Positions 15,568 to 25,018 are shown, counted from the first letter of the stretch. The stretch: 64,000 nucleotides of DNA from Marisediminitalea aggregata (GCF_900129565.1 NZ_FQWD01000005.1:323941-387940); one strand, 5' to 3'. Translations and numbers: made by a program. Notes: a model not told the origin generated them from the letters alone.

Positions 15568-16812
15568 ATGGAAACAACTTTTGAATTAGGGTACGCGTTA
15601 GATACCTTTTACTTTTTGATCTGTGGCGCATTAGTAATGTGGATGGCCGCGGGCTTTGCCATGCTGGAAGCTGGCCTTGTACGTGCAAAGAACACAACTG
15701 AAATTCTGACTAAAAACATCGCGCTGTTTGCGATTGCTTGTACTATGTACATGATTTGCGGTTACGGCATCATGTACGGCGGCGACGACTGGAGCCTGTT
15801 CCTGAGCGGTATCGTTAGTGACGGTGCTACTGATGTAGCTGAAGATCCAGCCACTTACGCGCCTTCAGCAGACTTCTTCTTCCAGGTAGTATTCGTAGCG
15901 ACTGCTATGTCTATTGTATCTGGTGCGGTTGCTGAGCGTATGAAACTTTGGGCTTTCCTGACTTTCTCAGTGGTAATGACTGGTTTCATCTACCCAATGG
16001 AAGGTGCATGGACTTGGGGCGGCGTATCTGTATTCGGTATGTATACTCTGGGTGACTTAGGTTTCTCTGACTTCGCCGGCTCAGGTATCGTTCACATGGC
16101 AGGTGCTGCTGCAGCACTAGCGGGTGTACTGGTACTGGGTGCTCGTAAAGGTAAATACACTGCAGACGGTAAAGTTAACGCTATCCCTGGCGCAAACCTG
16201 CCTCTTGCTACCTTAGGTACATTCATCCTGTGGATGGGTTGGTTCGGCTTCAACGGTGGTTCAGTACTGGCTACTGCTACTGTGGAAAGTGCAAACGCGG
16301 TTGCGGTTGTATTCATGAACACTAACGCAGCGGCTGCTGGTGGCTGTATTGCTGCACTGATTGTTGCCCGCATCATGTTCGGTAAAGCTGACCTGACTAT
16401 GGCACTGAACGGTGCACTGGCTGGTCTGGTAGCTATTACTGCTGAGCCTTCTACGCCTACTCCTCTTACTGCAACTCTGTTCGGTGCACTAGGTGGCGTA
16501 CTGGTAGTATTCAGCATTGTGACTCTGGACAAACTGAAAATTGATGATCCAGTAGGTGCTATCTCTGTTCACGGTGTTGTAGGTCTGTTAGGTCTTATCC
16601 TGGTTCCTTTCACAAACGACGGTTCTTCTATGAGCGGTCAGCTGATTGGTGCTCTGACTATCTTCGTATGGGTATTCGTAACCAGCCTGGTAGCATGGTT
16701 AATCATCAAAGCTATCATCGGTGTACGTGTTAGCGAAGAAGAAGAGTTCGAAGGTGTGGATATCAGCGAATGTGGTCTGGAAGCATACCCAGACTTCACA
16801 AGCGGTCGCTAA
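15568..16812 (+). CDS. amtB: Ammonium transporter
   Basis: AmtB conducts ammonium across the inner membrane under nitrogen limitation. The 414-residue protein shows eleven hydrophobic spans and the family blocks GGAxVH-like GSGIVHMAGAAAALAGVLVLG, WMGWFGFNGGS and VHGVVGLLG, which supply the twin-histidine pore. CGGAG precedes the ATG. There is no cleavable signal like that of E. coli AmtB; the protein starts METTFELGYALDTFYFL. It is transcribed with glnK and followed by a strong terminator. Confidence 0.95.
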   Translation: METTFELGYALDTFYFLICGALVMWMAAGFAMLEAGLVRAKNTTEILTKNIALFAIACTMYMICGYGIMYGGDDWSLFLSGIVSDGATDVAEDPATYAPSADFFFQVVFVATAMSIVSGAVAERMKLWAFLTFSVVMTGFIYPMEGAWTWGGVSVFGMYTLGDLGFSDFAGSGIVHMAGAAAALAGVLVLGARKGKYTADGKVNAIPGANLPLATLGTFILWMGWFGFNGGSVLATATVESANAVAVVFMNTNAAAAGGCIAALIVARIMFGKADLTMALNGALAGLVAITAEPSTPTPLTATLFGALGGVLVVFSIVTLDKLKIDDPVGAISVHGVVGLLGLILVPFTNDGSSMSGQLIGALTIFVWVFVTSLVAWLIIKAIIGVRVSEEEEFEGVDISECGLEAYPDFTSGR

Positions 16813-16880
16813 TAGCGCACTGAGCAATTTAAGATTGGGCATCTAAAACAATATTAATAAGCCTATATCACTTCAACTCT

Positions 16881-16904
16881 AACCCCGCATTTGCGGGGTT
16901 TTTT
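16881..16904 (+). terminator. Terminator of glnK-amtB
   Basis: AACCCCGCA and TGCGGGGTT form a GC-rich stem followed by a run of T (16899-16904). Confidence 0.9.
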
Positions 16905-16978
16905 CTTATGTAAGTGGCCTTCTCTAAGTGAGAAATAGCAGGTATGCTTTGGTTATTTAGCCAACGCTTATAACGACG

Positions 16979-18664
16979 ATGAAAATAATTAGCCGGCTGT
17001 TGATATTACTTACCTTTTCCTTTGTCACCCACGCTTATGATCGCGTAACAGGCGCGCCTTTTGCCAGCCGCTCTGAAGTGATTGCACAACAGGGAATGGC
17101 GGCGACCAGTCAGCCACTTGCCACCCAAGTTGCACTCGATATTCTTAAACAAGGCGGTAGCGCGGTTGACGCTGCTATTGCAGCGAATGCCATGCTAGGC
17201 CTGGTGGAACCCACGGGTTGTGGAATCGGTGGCGATCTATTTGCCATCGTGTGGGATGCCGAAACAAAACAGCTGCATGGCCTGAATGCTTCAGGTCGCT
17301 CGCCTGCGGCGTTAAAGGCCGAATATTTTACCGAACAAGGGTTAACCACCATCCCGTCTTTCGGGCCCTTACCGGTATCTGTGCCAGGTGCGGTTGACGG
17401 TTGGTTCAGTCTGCACGAAAAGTTTGGTCGACTGCCGATGACCAGTATCTTGTCTCCCGCGATTGAATATGCTCGCAGAGGGTATCCGGTTAGCGAGGTT
17501 GTGGCCTATTACTGGCAAATGAATGTCGACCGCATCGGTGAATATGAAGGTTTTGCTGACGTTTTCATGCCTAACGGTAAAGCGCCCACTACCGGACAAA
17601 TCTTCAAAAACCCATCACTGGCAGCGACTTATGAAAAAATAGCAACAGGCGGCCGTGATGCCTTTTACAAAGGTGACATCGCCCGCGTAATTGGTGCTTA
17701 CATGAAAGAGCAGGGCGGCTTTTTAAGTTACGAAGATCTCGCTGCCCATACTTCTGAATGGGTTGAGCCGGTATCCACCAACTATCGGGGCTACGATGTT
17801 TGGGAGTTACCGCCAAATGGTCAGGGTATCGCGGCGTTACAGATCCTGAACATACTTGAACAGTACGATATTGAAGGCATGGGTTTTGGGTCGGCGGACT
17901 ATATCCATACCTTCGTGGAAGCGAAAAAGCTCGCCTTTGAAGACCGCGCCAAGTATTACGCTGACCCAGCGTTTAACGATATCCCTGTCAGCGCATTAAT
18001 TTCAAAAGACTATGCACAAAAGCGCCGTGCTCTGATCAACCCTGATAAAGCGGCTAAACGCTACGATGCAGGTGTGGTTGAAGGGGACACCATTTACCTT
18101 ACCGTTGCCGACAAAGACGGCAATATGGTGTCACTGATACAAAGCAACTACCGGGGAATGGGTTCAGGTATGACGCCACCGGAGCTGGGTTTCATTTTAC
18201 AAAATCGCGGTGAGTTGTTTACGCTGGCCCCGAATCACTTCAATACTTACGAACCTAAGAAACGCCCCTTCCACACGATCATTCCCGCTATGGTGACGCG
18301 CAATAACAAACCCTGGCTAAGTTTTGGGGTGATGGGCGGTGCAACACAGCCACAGATGCATGCGCAAATTGTGGTGAACCTGATCGATTTCGGCATGAAC
18401 CTGCAGGAAGCCGGCGATGCACCGCGCTTTATTCACGTGGGGTCGAGCAGCCCGACCGGAGCACTGATGAAAGACGGTGGCGAATTGAGTATGGAAACCG
18501 GTTTTGCAACAGAAGTGCGTCGTACGTTATACGAGCGGGGGCATCAGTTGTCTGATAAGCTGGGAATATACGGTGGCTATCAAGCCATTCTGTATGATGC
18601 CGATAAACAAGTATATTTTGGTGCATCGGAAAGCCGCAAAGACGGGCAAGCCGCAGGGTATTAG
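16979..18664 (+). CDS. Gamma-glutamyltransferase family protein, exported
   Basis: The protein belongs to the N-terminal nucleophile gamma-glutamyltransferase family, which hydrolyses or transfers gamma-glutamyl groups of glutathione and related compounds. A signal peptide covers residues 1-19. The predicted self-cleavage site and new N-terminal nucleophile is T371 in GDTIYLTVADKDGN. Substrate-site elements include SGRSP near residue 107 and the FHTIIPAMV and FGVMGGATQPQMHAQ blocks in the small subunit. The Thr context GDT-IYLTV differs from the TTH of E. coli Ggt and is typical of a related subgroup, so strict glutathione specificity is not certain. The peroxidase gene follows after seven bases. 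Confidence 0.9.
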   Translation: MKIISRLLILLTFSFVTHAYDRVTGAPFASRSEVIAQQGMAATSQPLATQVALDILKQGGSAVDAAIAANAMLGLVEPTGCGIGGDLFAIVWDAETKQLHGLNASGRSPAALKAEYFTEQGLTTIPSFGPLPVSVPGAVDGWFSLHEKFGRLPMTSILSPAIEYARRGYPVSEVVAYYWQMNVDRIGEYEGFADVFMPNGKAPTTGQIFKNPSLAATYEKIATGGRDAFYKGDIARVIGAYMKEQGGFLSYEDLAAHTSEWVEPVSTNYRGYDVWELPPNGQGIAALQILNILEQYDIEGMGFGSADYIHTFVEAKKLAFEDRAKYYADPAFNDIPVSALISKDYAQKRRALINPDKAAKRYDAGVVEGDTIYLTVADKDGNMVSLIQSNYRGMGSGMTPPELGFILQNRGELFTLAPNHFNTYEPKKRPFHTIIPAMVTRNNKPWLSFGVMGGATQPQMHAQIVVNLIDFGMNLQEAGDAPRFIHVGSSSPTGALMKDGGELSMETGFATEVRRTLYERGHQLSDKLGIYGGYQAILYDADKQVYFGASESRKDGQAAGY

Positions 18665-18671
18665 GAGTTTT

Positions 18672-19586
18672 ATGTCGCAACCACAAAAAGGTATCTGTGC
18701 TGAGCCAAACCTGCACGCACAATATTTATTGTTCAACGTGGTTGACGAGGACAGTCAGGCCGTGCGTGCCAAACTGGGAAGAGTGCTGGAAGTACTGGAC
18801 CACTACGACAACGAACACTATGAAGCCATGGTGTCGGGTGTCATTGCTGTTGGCAATAACTACTGGAGCGAACTCTTCCCTGGCCCCATCCCGGTTGAGC
18901 TAACCCCTTTTCCCGATATGCAGTGTGAAGACAGGGTTGCGCCGAGTACACCAACCGATCTGTTTATTCAAATCCGTGCCGACCGTTGGGATATTTGTTA
19001 CGCCATTGGTCTGGAAGTCATGGAGTTGCTGCGTATTCACGTAGAGTTAGTCGAGCACGTACAGGGGTTCCGCTATCTCGACGGCCGTGACTTAAATGGC
19101 TATTTATATGCACCGGACAATCCCAGAGGTATGCAGCGAATGAACGTTGCCGTGCTCGGCGCTGATGAGGAGTTTGTCGGCGGTAGTTATGTGCATGTGC
19201 AGCGTTTTCGTCATGATTTACGCCGCTGGCAGAGCTTGTCTCAACGTCAGCAAGAGCAAGTGATGGGCACAACCAAAGAACATAACCTTGCCAGTGTCGA
19301 ATGTAACCCGTCTTCGCATTCGGTGCGTGCGAACTTAACGTCTCACGAAAACGGTGTCCCAGAGTTATTAAAGCAAGGCATGCCCTATGGCGATATGCTT
19401 GTGCAGGGGATGTTTTCGGTCACCTGCTCTTCAAGTTCACAGCCATTTAAGCGGATGTTAGATAGCCAGATATTTGGTACCGGTGATGGTGACTATGACC
19501 GCTGGCTGGATTTTACCAGCGCTGAGTCCGGCGGCGCGTATTTTGCGCCTTCGATTAATTTTATTAAGCAGCAAGCCAAGCTTTAG
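18672..19586 (+). CDS. DyP-type haem peroxidase (YfeX-like) with Lys at the distal Arg position
   Basis: The 304-residue protein is a cytoplasmic dye-decolourising peroxidase, lacking any signal peptide. The GxxxxDG haem-pocket motif is GFRYLDG (132-138) with the distal acid D137, and the proximal ligand is probably H216 in SSHSVRANL. Aligning by memory with E. coli YfeX, where the proximal His and distal Arg are 17 residues apart before QSLPYG, the Arg is replaced here by K234 in LLKQGMPYG. ATG at 18672 follows AGGAG; a frame running in from upstream overlaps the preceding gene and is not used. It is apparently cotranscribed with the gamma-glutamyltransferase gene. Confidence 0.9.
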   Translation: MSQPQKGICAEPNLHAQYLLFNVVDEDSQAVRAKLGRVLEVLDHYDNEHYEAMVSGVIAVGNNYWSELFPGPIPVELTPFPDMQCEDRVAPSTPTDLFIQIRADRWDICYAIGLEVMELLRIHVELVEHVQGFRYLDGRDLNGYLYAPDNPRGMQRMNVAVLGADEEFVGGSYVHVQRFRHDLRRWQSLSQRQQEQVMGTTKEHNLASVECNPSSHSVRANLTSHENGVPELLKQGMPYGDMLVQGMFSVTCSSSSQPFKRMLDSQIFGTGDGDYDRWLDFTSAESGGAYFAPSINFIKQQAKL

Positions 19587-19612
19587 AACGGCAATCATAT
19601 TCACAAGCACCC

Positions 19613-20491
19613 ATGACGCCCGTTAATTTTAACCAGTTGTATTATTTCCATATGGTGGCCGAGCACGGCAGTATTGCCAGAGTCAGCGAGTTGCTGCATA
19701 TCACGCCTCAGACCATCAGCGGTCAGATCAGTGCACTGGAGGATACCATTGGCGCTCCACTATTTACCCGGCAATCACGTCGACTGGTGCCAACAGAGCT
19801 GGGCCACTTGGTGCAGCGTTATGCAACCGATATATTTCAGCTGGGGGACGAGTTAAAAGCCGTCCTTACCCAGCAGCATAGCCAGTGGCAGAGCTTTACG
19901 GTAGGCATAACAGACGTGTTGCCGAAAACACTGGTTTACGAAATGCTGAAGCCTGTCCTGGAACTGCCGGTAAAACTGGTATGTCGGGAAGGTGAGTTAA
20001 CCAGCTTGTTGGGGGAGCTTGCGGTGAATAAGCTGGATATGGTGCTGGCTGACCAACCCATTCAAACCGGCAGTCACGTGAAAGCGTACAGTCACCTGGT
20101 GACTGAATCCTCAATGGCGGTATTTGCTACCGAACAATTGGCCATCGAACTGACAAACGGCTTTCCAGAATCCCTCACTGGCAAACGGTTTCTGCTTCAG
20201 GGAAAGAAATCGCTGATCAGGCAGAAACTGCTTGGCTGGTTCAGTGAAATGGACATTCAACCCGATATTCACGCTGAGTTTGACGACAGCGCGTTGATGC
20301 TGGCATTCGCCCAGCAGGGATTAGGGGCTTTTGCGGCACCGGAACTCCTCTCTGAACACCTGAAAACACAGTACAACCTCATTAAAGTCGGCACTATTAA
20401 TCGGGTTACCGAACAGTTGTATGCCATTTCCCCAGAGCGAAAGCTCTCACATCCCGCGGTAGTCACACTTGTTAAAGCGCTCCGCAAATAA
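19613..20491 (+). CDS. LysR-family regulator, NhaR-like
   Basis: The protein has an N-terminal winged helix-turn-helix (about 5-65: NFNQLYYFHMVAEHGSIARVSELLHITPQTISGQISALE) and a LysR substrate-binding domain. The wording of both ends, including LHITPQTISGQI, KLDMVLADQPI and EFDDSALM, follows E. coli NhaR closely. NhaR activates the Na+/H+ antiporter gene nhaA in E. coli; no antiporter gene is in this window, so its target here is open. It begins 26 bases after the peroxidase gene with no clear ribosome-binding site and may be translated from the same mRNA. Confidence 0.85.
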   Translation: MTPVNFNQLYYFHMVAEHGSIARVSELLHITPQTISGQISALEDTIGAPLFTRQSRRLVPTELGHLVQRYATDIFQLGDELKAVLTQQHSQWQSFTVGITDVLPKTLVYEMLKPVLELPVKLVCREGELTSLLGELAVNKLDMVLADQPIQTGSHVKAYSHLVTESSMAVFATEQLAIELTNGFPESLTGKRFLLQGKKSLIRQKLLGWFSEMDIQPDIHAEFDDSALMLAFAQQGLGAFAAPELLSEHLKTQYNLIKVGTINRVTEQLYAISPERKLSHPAVVTLVKALRK

Positions 20492-20510
20492 TCAGGTATT
20501 TTCTGATTAT

Positions 20511-20540
20511 TTATAAGTTATATTCGATTTTAACTTATAA
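20511..20540. repeat. Perfect inverted repeat overlapping the htpX -35 region
   Basis: TTATAAGTTA (20511-20520) and TAACTTATAA (20531-20540) are perfect 10-base arms around ten bases. The right arm overlaps the predicted -35 element, so it is a candidate operator for htpX. It has no T-run and is unlikely to be a terminator. Confidence 0.6.
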
Positions 20541-20558
20541 GTAATGACCCTATATACT
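20530..20558 (+). promoter_or_regulatory. Candidate promoter of htpX
   Basis: TTAACT (20530-20535), a 17-base spacer and TATACT (20553-20558) predict a start near 20565 and a leader of about 45 bases. No sigma-32 or CpxR-type element was recognised. Confidence 0.55.
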
Positions 20559-20609
20559 CTATGTCTGGGAAATCTCAGAAACAGGTTTCTTTTTTTAGTC
20601 GAGGATTTT

Positions 20610-21491
20610 ATGAAACGTATAGTGCTGTTCCTTATCACCAACCTGGCTGTGGTGCTGGTGCTGGGCGTTGTTATGAGCGTTGTTTTCAGCGTTCTGGGTA
20701 TCAACAGCCAGAGCATGGGTGGGTTATTGGTTTTTGCTGCCATTTTTGGATTTGGCGGTTCGTTTATTTCATTGGCGATTTCGAAATGGATGGCGAAGCG
20801 CTCAACCGGCGCTGTGGTGATCACAGAACCCCGCAACGCAACAGAGCGTTGGTTATTGGATACGGTGCGCCGCCAGTCTGAAAAAGCCGGTATTGGTATG
20901 CCGGAAGTGGCAATTTACGACTCACCGGAAATCAATGCGTTTGCAACCGGTGCGAGTAAGAACAATGCGCTGGTCGCAGTCAGTACAGGGTTGCTACAAG
21001 GCATGACGCAGGATGAAGCCGAGGCCGTGTTGGCGCACGAGGTGTCTCACGTAGCCAATGGCGACATGGTCACACTGGCCCTGGTGCAGGGTGTGGTGAA
21101 TACCTTTGTTATCTTCCTTGCGCGGGTCGTTGCAGGCCTCATTAGCAACGTGATGCGCGGAAATGATGAAGAAGGGGAATCCATGGGGGGATTTGCCTAT
21201 ATGATCACCGTGTTTATTCTTGAGATGATATTCGGTGTGTTGGCGAGCATCATTGTGTTTTGGTTCTCACGTCAACGTGAATACCGAGCCGATGCTGGCT
21301 CAGCCAAACTGGTTGGCAGCCATAAAATGGTAGCGGCGCTTGAGCGACTGAAGTCTAATCGCGAAAGCCAGCTAGAAGGCACTATGATGGCCTTTGGTAT
21401 TGCCAACAAGCCGGCGATGTCAGAATTGTTTATGAGTCACCCCCCGCTTGAAAAGCGGATTCAGGCACTTCGCACTACTCTGCATGGATAA
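20610..21491 (+). CDS. htpX: Membrane-bound zinc protease HtpX
   Basis: HtpX is an inner-membrane M48 metalloprotease that degrades misfolded membrane proteins together with FtsH. Two membrane helices occupy about 4-30 and 37-58, the zinc motif is H143-E-V-S-H147, the third ligand is the Glu of QREYRADAG, and two more hydrophobic segments (about 157-180 and 195-218) surround it. The length of 293 residues equals the family. ATG at 20610 has GAGG five bases before it; the open frame from 20544 is untranslated leader. A terminator follows. Confidence 0.95.
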   Translation: MKRIVLFLITNLAVVLVLGVVMSVVFSVLGINSQSMGGLLVFAAIFGFGGSFISLAISKWMAKRSTGAVVITEPRNATERWLLDTVRRQSEKAGIGMPEVAIYDSPEINAFATGASKNNALVAVSTGLLQGMTQDEAEAVLAHEVSHVANGDMVTLALVQGVVNTFVIFLARVVAGLISNVMRGNDEEGESMGGFAYMITVFILEMIFGVLASIIVFWFSRQREYRADAGSAKLVGSHKMVAALERLKSNRESQLEGTMMAFGIANKPAMSELFMSHPPLEKRIQALRTTLHG

Positions 21492-21502
21492 TTGGTGACC
21501 AG

Positions 21503-21536
21503 GCCGGACGGGTGTCCACTTCCCGTCCGGCTTTTT
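21503..21536 (+). terminator. Terminator of htpX
   Basis: GCCGGACGGG (21503-21512) and CCCGTCCGGC (21522-21531) form a perfect 10-bp stem followed by five T. Confidence 0.92.
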
Positions 21537-21563
21537 CTATTTTCAGGCCTTGAGGATTGTAGT

Positions 21564-22418
21564 GTGTTGTTATCCTATCGCAGTTTGCTTTATGTTGTTG
21601 TGCTTACATTGCTCAGTGGATGCGGGGGTAACAGTCAGGAAGTCCCGCAGTCCTCATCGCCGTTTCCTATTCCCACACAGGTTAACGGTGCCTGGTACTC
21701 TCCTTCATCAGGTACAACATGGCAATGGCAATTGAGTGGTGAGTTGAACACCCAGTACACGGTTGATGTGTATGACGTTGATCTGTTTGATGTCAGCAAG
21801 GCGCAGATTAGTGAGTTACAGGATAAAGGTATTCGGGTGATCTGCTATTTCTCGGCTGGCTCCTATGAAGCCTGGCGTGACGATGCCTCGCAGTTTCCTG
21901 CCAGCGCACTTGGCGACACCCTGGATGGCTGGGAAGACGAACGCTGGTTGGATATCCGTGAACAAAGCATTCTTGCCATCATGGAAACCCGCATCGCATT
22001 GGCCAGTGAAAAAGGCTGCGATGCAGTAGAGCCGGACAACGTGGATGGTTATACCAACCAAACCGGATTCAATTTATCTCACGAAGATCAGCTTGCGTTT
22101 AATCTGGCCCTATCGACGGCAGCGCACAGTCACGGGCTGGGCATCGGTTTGAAAAACGACCTGGACCAAGTCATGGAACTCGAGCCGTACTTTGACTTTG
22201 CGGTTAACGAACAGTGCTTTGAATACAACGAGTGTAACGCTCTGCAGCCGTTTACTGAAAATAATAAAGCGGTGTTTAATGCCGAGTACCACAGCGGCTG
22301 GCTTAACGACGCTAACGCACGCGCAACCCTCTGCGACCAAGCCAGCACAATGGGCTTGAGCACATTGATTTTGCCCCTGACGCTGGCCGACAGTTTTCGC
22401 TTTAGCTGCTCGCAGTAG
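21564..22418 (+). CDS. GH114-type glycosidase lipoprotein (endo-alpha-1,4-polygalactosaminidase family)
   Basis: The mature part matches the GH114 family, known for polygalactosaminidase activity on fungal and bacterial exopolysaccharides: WQWQLSGELNTQYTVDVYDVDLFD, the VICYFSAGSYEAWR block, GCDAVEPDNVDGY (probable catalytic acid residues) and FAVNEQCFEYNEC. A lipobox LLSGC shows that it is a membrane-anchored lipoprotein. The start is probably GTG at 21564, eight bases after GAGG; the frame is open back to 21492 but that part overlaps the htpX terminator. The end overlaps a convergent small gene by 17 bases. The natural substrate is unknown. Confidence 0.85.
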   Translation: MLLSYRSLLYVVVLTLLSGCGGNSQEVPQSSSPFPIPTQVNGAWYSPSSGTTWQWQLSGELNTQYTVDVYDVDLFDVSKAQISELQDKGIRVICYFSAGSYEAWRDDASQFPASALGDTLDGWEDERWLDIREQSILAIMETRIALASEKGCDAVEPDNVDGYTNQTGFNLSHEDQLAFNLALSTAAHSHGLGIGLKNDLDQVMELEPYFDFAVNEQCFEYNECNALQPFTENNKAVFNAEYHSGWLNDANARATLCDQASTMGLSTLILPLTLADSFRFSCSQ

Positions 22419-22614
22419 CGGGTAAATCCGGTTTGTTTATTAATACAATCAAATAAATCAGCGCGACTAATGGAATAATGCATGAGACTGCCAGAGAAAT
22501 GGCCGTTAGCATGGGAGAGTGTGTTTTTCGCTTGCCCAGATGGTAGCCAATAAAGCCCATCGCAATGGCGGCAAGCACGATGATTTCGCCTACCAGGGTC
22601 AAATTGATGTTCAA
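22402..22614 (-). CDS. Small two-span membrane protein
   Basis: The 70-residue protein has two hydrophobic helices (about 6-24 and 34-58 of the short form) separated by a basic GKRKTHS loop. The frame reaches ATG at 22653, which would overlap the cyclase gene by 20 bases; TTG at 22614 is preferred because AAGGA lies seven bases before it and it starts 19 bases after the cyclase stop. It is probably cotranscribed with the cyclase. I do not recognise the family. Confidence 0.6.
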   Translation of the reverse strand: MNINLTLVGEIIVLAAIAMGFIGYHLGKRKTHSPMLTAISLAVSCIIPLVALIYLIVLINKPDLPATASS

Positions 22615-22633
22615 CGTCTTTTCCTTGCGTTTA

Positions 22634-23701
22634 TTAAATCGACACCGAACCATCCCAGTCAGCCGGAATGGTGAGTTGCATCAATTGTTTGCATGTGTCG
22701 ATATGATAGCTGATTAATGGATCGCCGGGTAGTAAGTTCAGTGCCTGGTGGAAGTGGTCCAGTGCGGCACTGAAGTCCTGCGCTATTCTGCAGGCAAGTC
22801 CCTGCTCGATGTAGGGCTGTACCTTAATTTTGTCTTGTAGTATGTCTTCATCGAGGTGGTTGAGCACCTCATAGACCCGGACTGGCGCCTGTCGGCCTTT
22901 TACCCTTACCCAGTCTAATACCCGGTAGCGAACATCGGCGGTTTCGCCCATAGCCGCAATGGTTTGGGCACTGACTACGATATCCGCGTGGTACTTGGGA
23001 GCTAAACCTTCCAGTCTGAATGCTACGTTTACGCTATCGCCAATCACCGTTGTGTCCATGCGGTCATCGGAGCCGACTGTTCCCAGAATAACCGGGCCAA
23101 AATGAATCCCTACACCCACACCAATGCCTGCATAACCTACTTTGGCGCGATGAGAGTTGTAGATTTTGAGCGCTTTCTGCAAATCGATAGCAGCGTTTAC
23201 CGCATCCTTTGCTTTGGCACTTGCTTCTCCGCCTGGATGATCGAATAGCGCCATAATGGCATCGCCGATGAACTTATCAATGAATCCACCGTTTTGATGA
23301 ATGGGGTCATTCATGCGCAAAAAATAGGAATTGAGAAAGTTCATTAGCTGCTGTGGGGTCATCTGTTCAGACAAGCCACTGAAACCGCGGATATCGCAAA
23401 GTAGTATCGCCACTTCGTCTTCGGCTGCACGGCCCAATTCCAGCGAGTCATCGCCGTGTTTGGCAAAGTGAGCCACGAACTGTTTGGGAACGAATTTCTG
23501 AAAAGTCTGAGTCAGGCGCATAGCTTCATCGGCTTTTTCGAGGAAGCGCTGCTCATTGTCGTCAATACGCCCGGCCGGGTTAGGAATTACCCTGGACGCG
23601 GATTTAACGATATGGCGGGTGACGCGACGCTGCCGCACTAAGAGCAGCGTCACAACGAATGCATAAAGTCCCAAGCCTGTACATATTATGCCTAATATCA
23701 T
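22634..23701 (-). CDS. Membrane-anchored class III adenylate cyclase
   Basis: One membrane helix at about 3-22 is followed by a linker and a class III nucleotide cyclase domain (about 95-270). Both metal-binding acids are present (D103 in LCDIRGFS and D147 in IGDAIMA), as are the adenine-selecting K143 and the transition-state pair N225 and R229 in GDSVNVAFRLE, so the enzyme should be active and make cAMP rather than cGMP. The last 60 residues resemble one TPR-like repeat (QDFSAALDHFHQALNLLPGDP). The hemL stop lies 24 bases downstream of the direction of entry, so it may be read through from hemL. Confidence 0.88.
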   Translation of the reverse strand: MILGIICTGLGLYAFVVTLLLVRQRRVTRHIVKSASRVIPNPAGRIDDNEQRFLEKADEAMRLTQTFQKFVPKQFVAHFAKHGDDSLELGRAAEDEVAILLCDIRGFSGLSEQMTPQQLMNFLNSYFLRMNDPIHQNGGFIDKFIGDAIMALFDHPGGEASAKAKDAVNAAIDLQKALKIYNSHRAKVGYAGIGVGVGIHFGPVILGTVGSDDRMDTTVIGDSVNVAFRLEGLAPKYHADIVVSAQTIAAMGETADVRYRVLDWVRVKGRQAPVRVYEVLNHLDEDILQDKIKVQPYIEQGLACRIAQDFSAALDHFHQALNLLPGDPLISYHIDTCKQLMQLTIPADWDGSVSI

Positions 23702-23725
23702 CGTGCTCAGGACTCCGCGAAGTGA

Positions 23726-25006
23726 TTACAAGTTCGCAAATACCTTACGTGCAGCGTCCAGTGTTGCCGTGATGATAGCGTCATCGTGCAATTTCGACAC
23801 AAAACCCGCTTCGTAAGATGCAGGTGCTAAGTATACACCCTCGTCGAGCATGCCATGATAAAACTGCTTAAATTGCGCCTGATTGCAATTAATGGCCTGC
23901 TGGTAGTTAACGACTTTTTCCACGTCGGTAAAGAAAATACCGAACATGCTACCAGCTGAGTTTGTTGTAAGCGGGATGCTGAACTCATTGGCAATAGTCT
24001 GGAAGCCTTCAACCAATTTTTGTGTGCTGGCGAAGATGCTGTCATACAAGCCAGGCTCTGCTAACTGATCCAGCGCAGCCAGACCTGCGGCCATGGCAAT
24101 GGGGTTGCCCGACAGTGTACCGGCCTGATAAATAGGGCCGGTGGGGGCGATATGAGTGAGGATATCACGTTTTCCGCCGAACGCGCCGACCGGCATACCG
24201 CCGCCAATGACTTTGCCTAAGCAGGTCAGGTCAGGGGTAATGCCGTAACGCTCTTGGGCTCCGCCACGGCTAACCCGAAAGCCGGTCATCACTTCGTCGA
24301 AAATCAGCACGGCACCGTATTCGTCACAAATTGCGCGCAGGCCTTCAAGAAACCCGTCTACCGGTGGAATACAGTTCATGTTACCGGCAACTGGTTCAAC
24401 GATAATACAGGCGATATCGTCTCCACATTCGGCGAAAATCGCTTTTACGCTGTCCAGGTTGTTAAATTCAACGGTTAACGTGTGCTGAGCCACATCGGCA
24501 GGCACACCCGGTGAACTGGGCACACCCAGTGTTAGCGCACCCGAGCCCGCTTTTACCAACAACGAGTCAGCGTGACCGTGGTAACAGCCTTCAAACTTAA
24601 CCAGCTTGTTTTTACCGGTGTAACCACGGGCAAGGCGAATAGCGGACATGGTAGCTTCGGTACCCGAGTTCACCATCCGTACCATTTCCATTGAAGGTAC
24701 CAGTTCTTTAACCTTTTCGGCCATAATGATTTCGGCTTCGGTCGGCGCACCAAAACTCAGGCCATTTTGTGCCGCAGCAACCACGGCATTGCGAATTTTT
24801 TCGTTGTTATGACCCAACACCATTGGGCCCCATGACTGTACATAGTCGATATACTGCTTACCGTCAGCGTCGACGATATACGGGCCGTCTGCTTTGGTGA
24901 TAAAGCGCGGCGTACCGCCAACGGCTTTAAATGCGCGAACCGGCGAATTCACTCCGCCGGGGATGGTTTTCTGCGCACGTTCAAATAACTGTTCTGATTT
25001 TTGCAT
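23726..25006 (-). CDS. hemL: Glutamate-1-semialdehyde 2,1-aminomutase
   Basis: HemL converts glutamate-1-semialdehyde to 5-aminolevulinate for haem synthesis. The 426-residue protein is a class III PLP aminotransferase; the PLP lysine is K265 in LGKVIGGG, the same number as in E. coli, and [22 protein letters not shown] and the [13 protein letters not shown] block are intact. It starts with ATG at 25006, 12 bases after the pyrB stop. The whole sequence is canonical. Confidence 0.97.
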   Translation of the reverse strand: MQKSEQLFERAQKTIPGGVNSPVRAFKAVGGTPRFITKADGPYIVDADGKQYIDYVQSWGPMVLGHNNEKIRNAVVAAAQNGLSFGAPTEAEIIMAEKVKELVPSMEMVRMVNSGTEATMSAIRLARGYTGKNKLVKFEGCYHGHADSLLVKAGSGALTLGVPSSPGVPADVAQHTLTVEFNNLDSVKAIFAECGDDIACIIVEPVAGNMNCIPPVDGFLEGLRAICDEYGAVLIFDEVMTGFRVSRGGAQERYGITPDLTCLGKVIGGGMPVGAFGGKRDILTHIAPTGPIYQAGTLSGNPIAMAAGLAALDQLAEPGLYDSIFASTQKLVEGFQTIANEFSIPLTTNSAGSMFGIFFTDVEKVVNYQQAINCNQAQFKQFYHGMLDEGVYLAPASYEAGFVSKLHDDAIITATLDAARKVFANL

Positions 25007-25018
25007 AAATACTAACTC

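Noticed and set aside
16092..16532. 146-codon minus-strand frame inside amtB
   Set aside because: It is a shadow of a conserved coding region, has no ribosome-binding site and no recognisable domain.
16949..16974. TTGGTT and TATAAC as a promoter of the gamma-glutamyltransferase gene
   Set aside because: The spacer is only 14 bases and the start would fall on the start codon.
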